Shown here piece after piece: positions 23,302-23,365 of a stretch of 23,365 nt of DNA. The DNA lies in contig JAWOJB010000062.1 of assembly GCA_046484325.1 (NCBI GenBank), forward strand, positions 1 to 23,365, written 5' to 3'. The notes beneath the pieces were generated by a model. That model was not told the origin of the DNA. It worked only from the letters and a program-made list of their open reading frames with translations, and made no database searches. The number at the start of each line of letters is the position of its first letter. Position 1 is the first letter of the stretch. The stretch comes from JAWOJB01 sp046484325. GTDB taxonomy: Bacteria; Actinomycetota; Acidimicrobiia; Spongiisociales; ZC4RG35. The position numbers and the translations under genes were made by a program.

Positions 23302-23365
23302 CTGACGGCGAGCGCCAGCGAGCCGGGAGGTAGGTTTGTGGTTCCGCGCGGTGAGCTGGGGTGGT

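Overview
The window is high-GC DNA that looks like a chromosome segment of an uncultured actinobacterium, perhaps of the Acidimicrobiia type. Signs are frequent GTG starts, a DivIVA-domain coiled-coil protein, a UPF0182 membrane protein close to a PDZ/Lon-type protease (a grouping I also recall from mycobacteria), an F420-type luciferase-like monooxygenase fragment, and an initiator tRNA without an encoded CCA. The species cannot be named from the sequence.

Left part (1 to about 10.3 kb) is an accessory, damaged region. Intact-looking genes are a winged-helix (AlkZ/YcaQ-like) protein, a DUF1801 protein, a CPH-type copper P-type ATPase with a downstream lipoprotein cytochrome c, a TetR regulator and three small membrane proteins. 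Between them lie pieces of genes: the middle of release factor 3, the C-terminal half of a luciferase-like monooxygenase, a MerR/GyrI-like protein without its DNA-binding end, a glyoxalase-fold gene lacking its middle, the first residues of a UvrA-like protein, the end of CsoR, a frameshifted MntA/HepT toxin-antitoxin pair and the start of a polyketide-cyclase-like gene. The part ends with the last 53 codons of a tyrosine recombinase, lying against the 3' end of an initiator tRNA-Met gene. This is the layout of an island integrated at a tRNA and then eroded. An error-rich or chimeric assembly is the main alternative.

Boundary (10.1 to 11.05 kb): integrase stub, a perfect hairpin, tRNA-fMet with a clear promoter, four copies of a 9-base direct repeat around the tRNA, and a VapC toxin gene with one frameshift.

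Right part (11.08 to 23.2 kb) is ordinary, intact chromosome: lemA and a DUF2207 protein as a pair, a small membrane protein, an OFA-family MFS transporter, a cupredoxin lipoprotein, a PlsC-like acyltransferase, UPF0182, a DivIVA-domain protein with an unusual C-terminal domain, a PDZ/Lon-type protease and bioY. Two related GC-rich palindromic elements sit in intergenic gaps at 16.5 and 23.2 kb.

The most unusual single item is the 657-residue DivIVA-domain protein. Its last ~200 residues end in an RT(D/E), CxxC and PPxHPxCxC arrangement that resembles the C-terminal domain of phage Mu F / SPP1 gp7 head-morphogenesis proteins.
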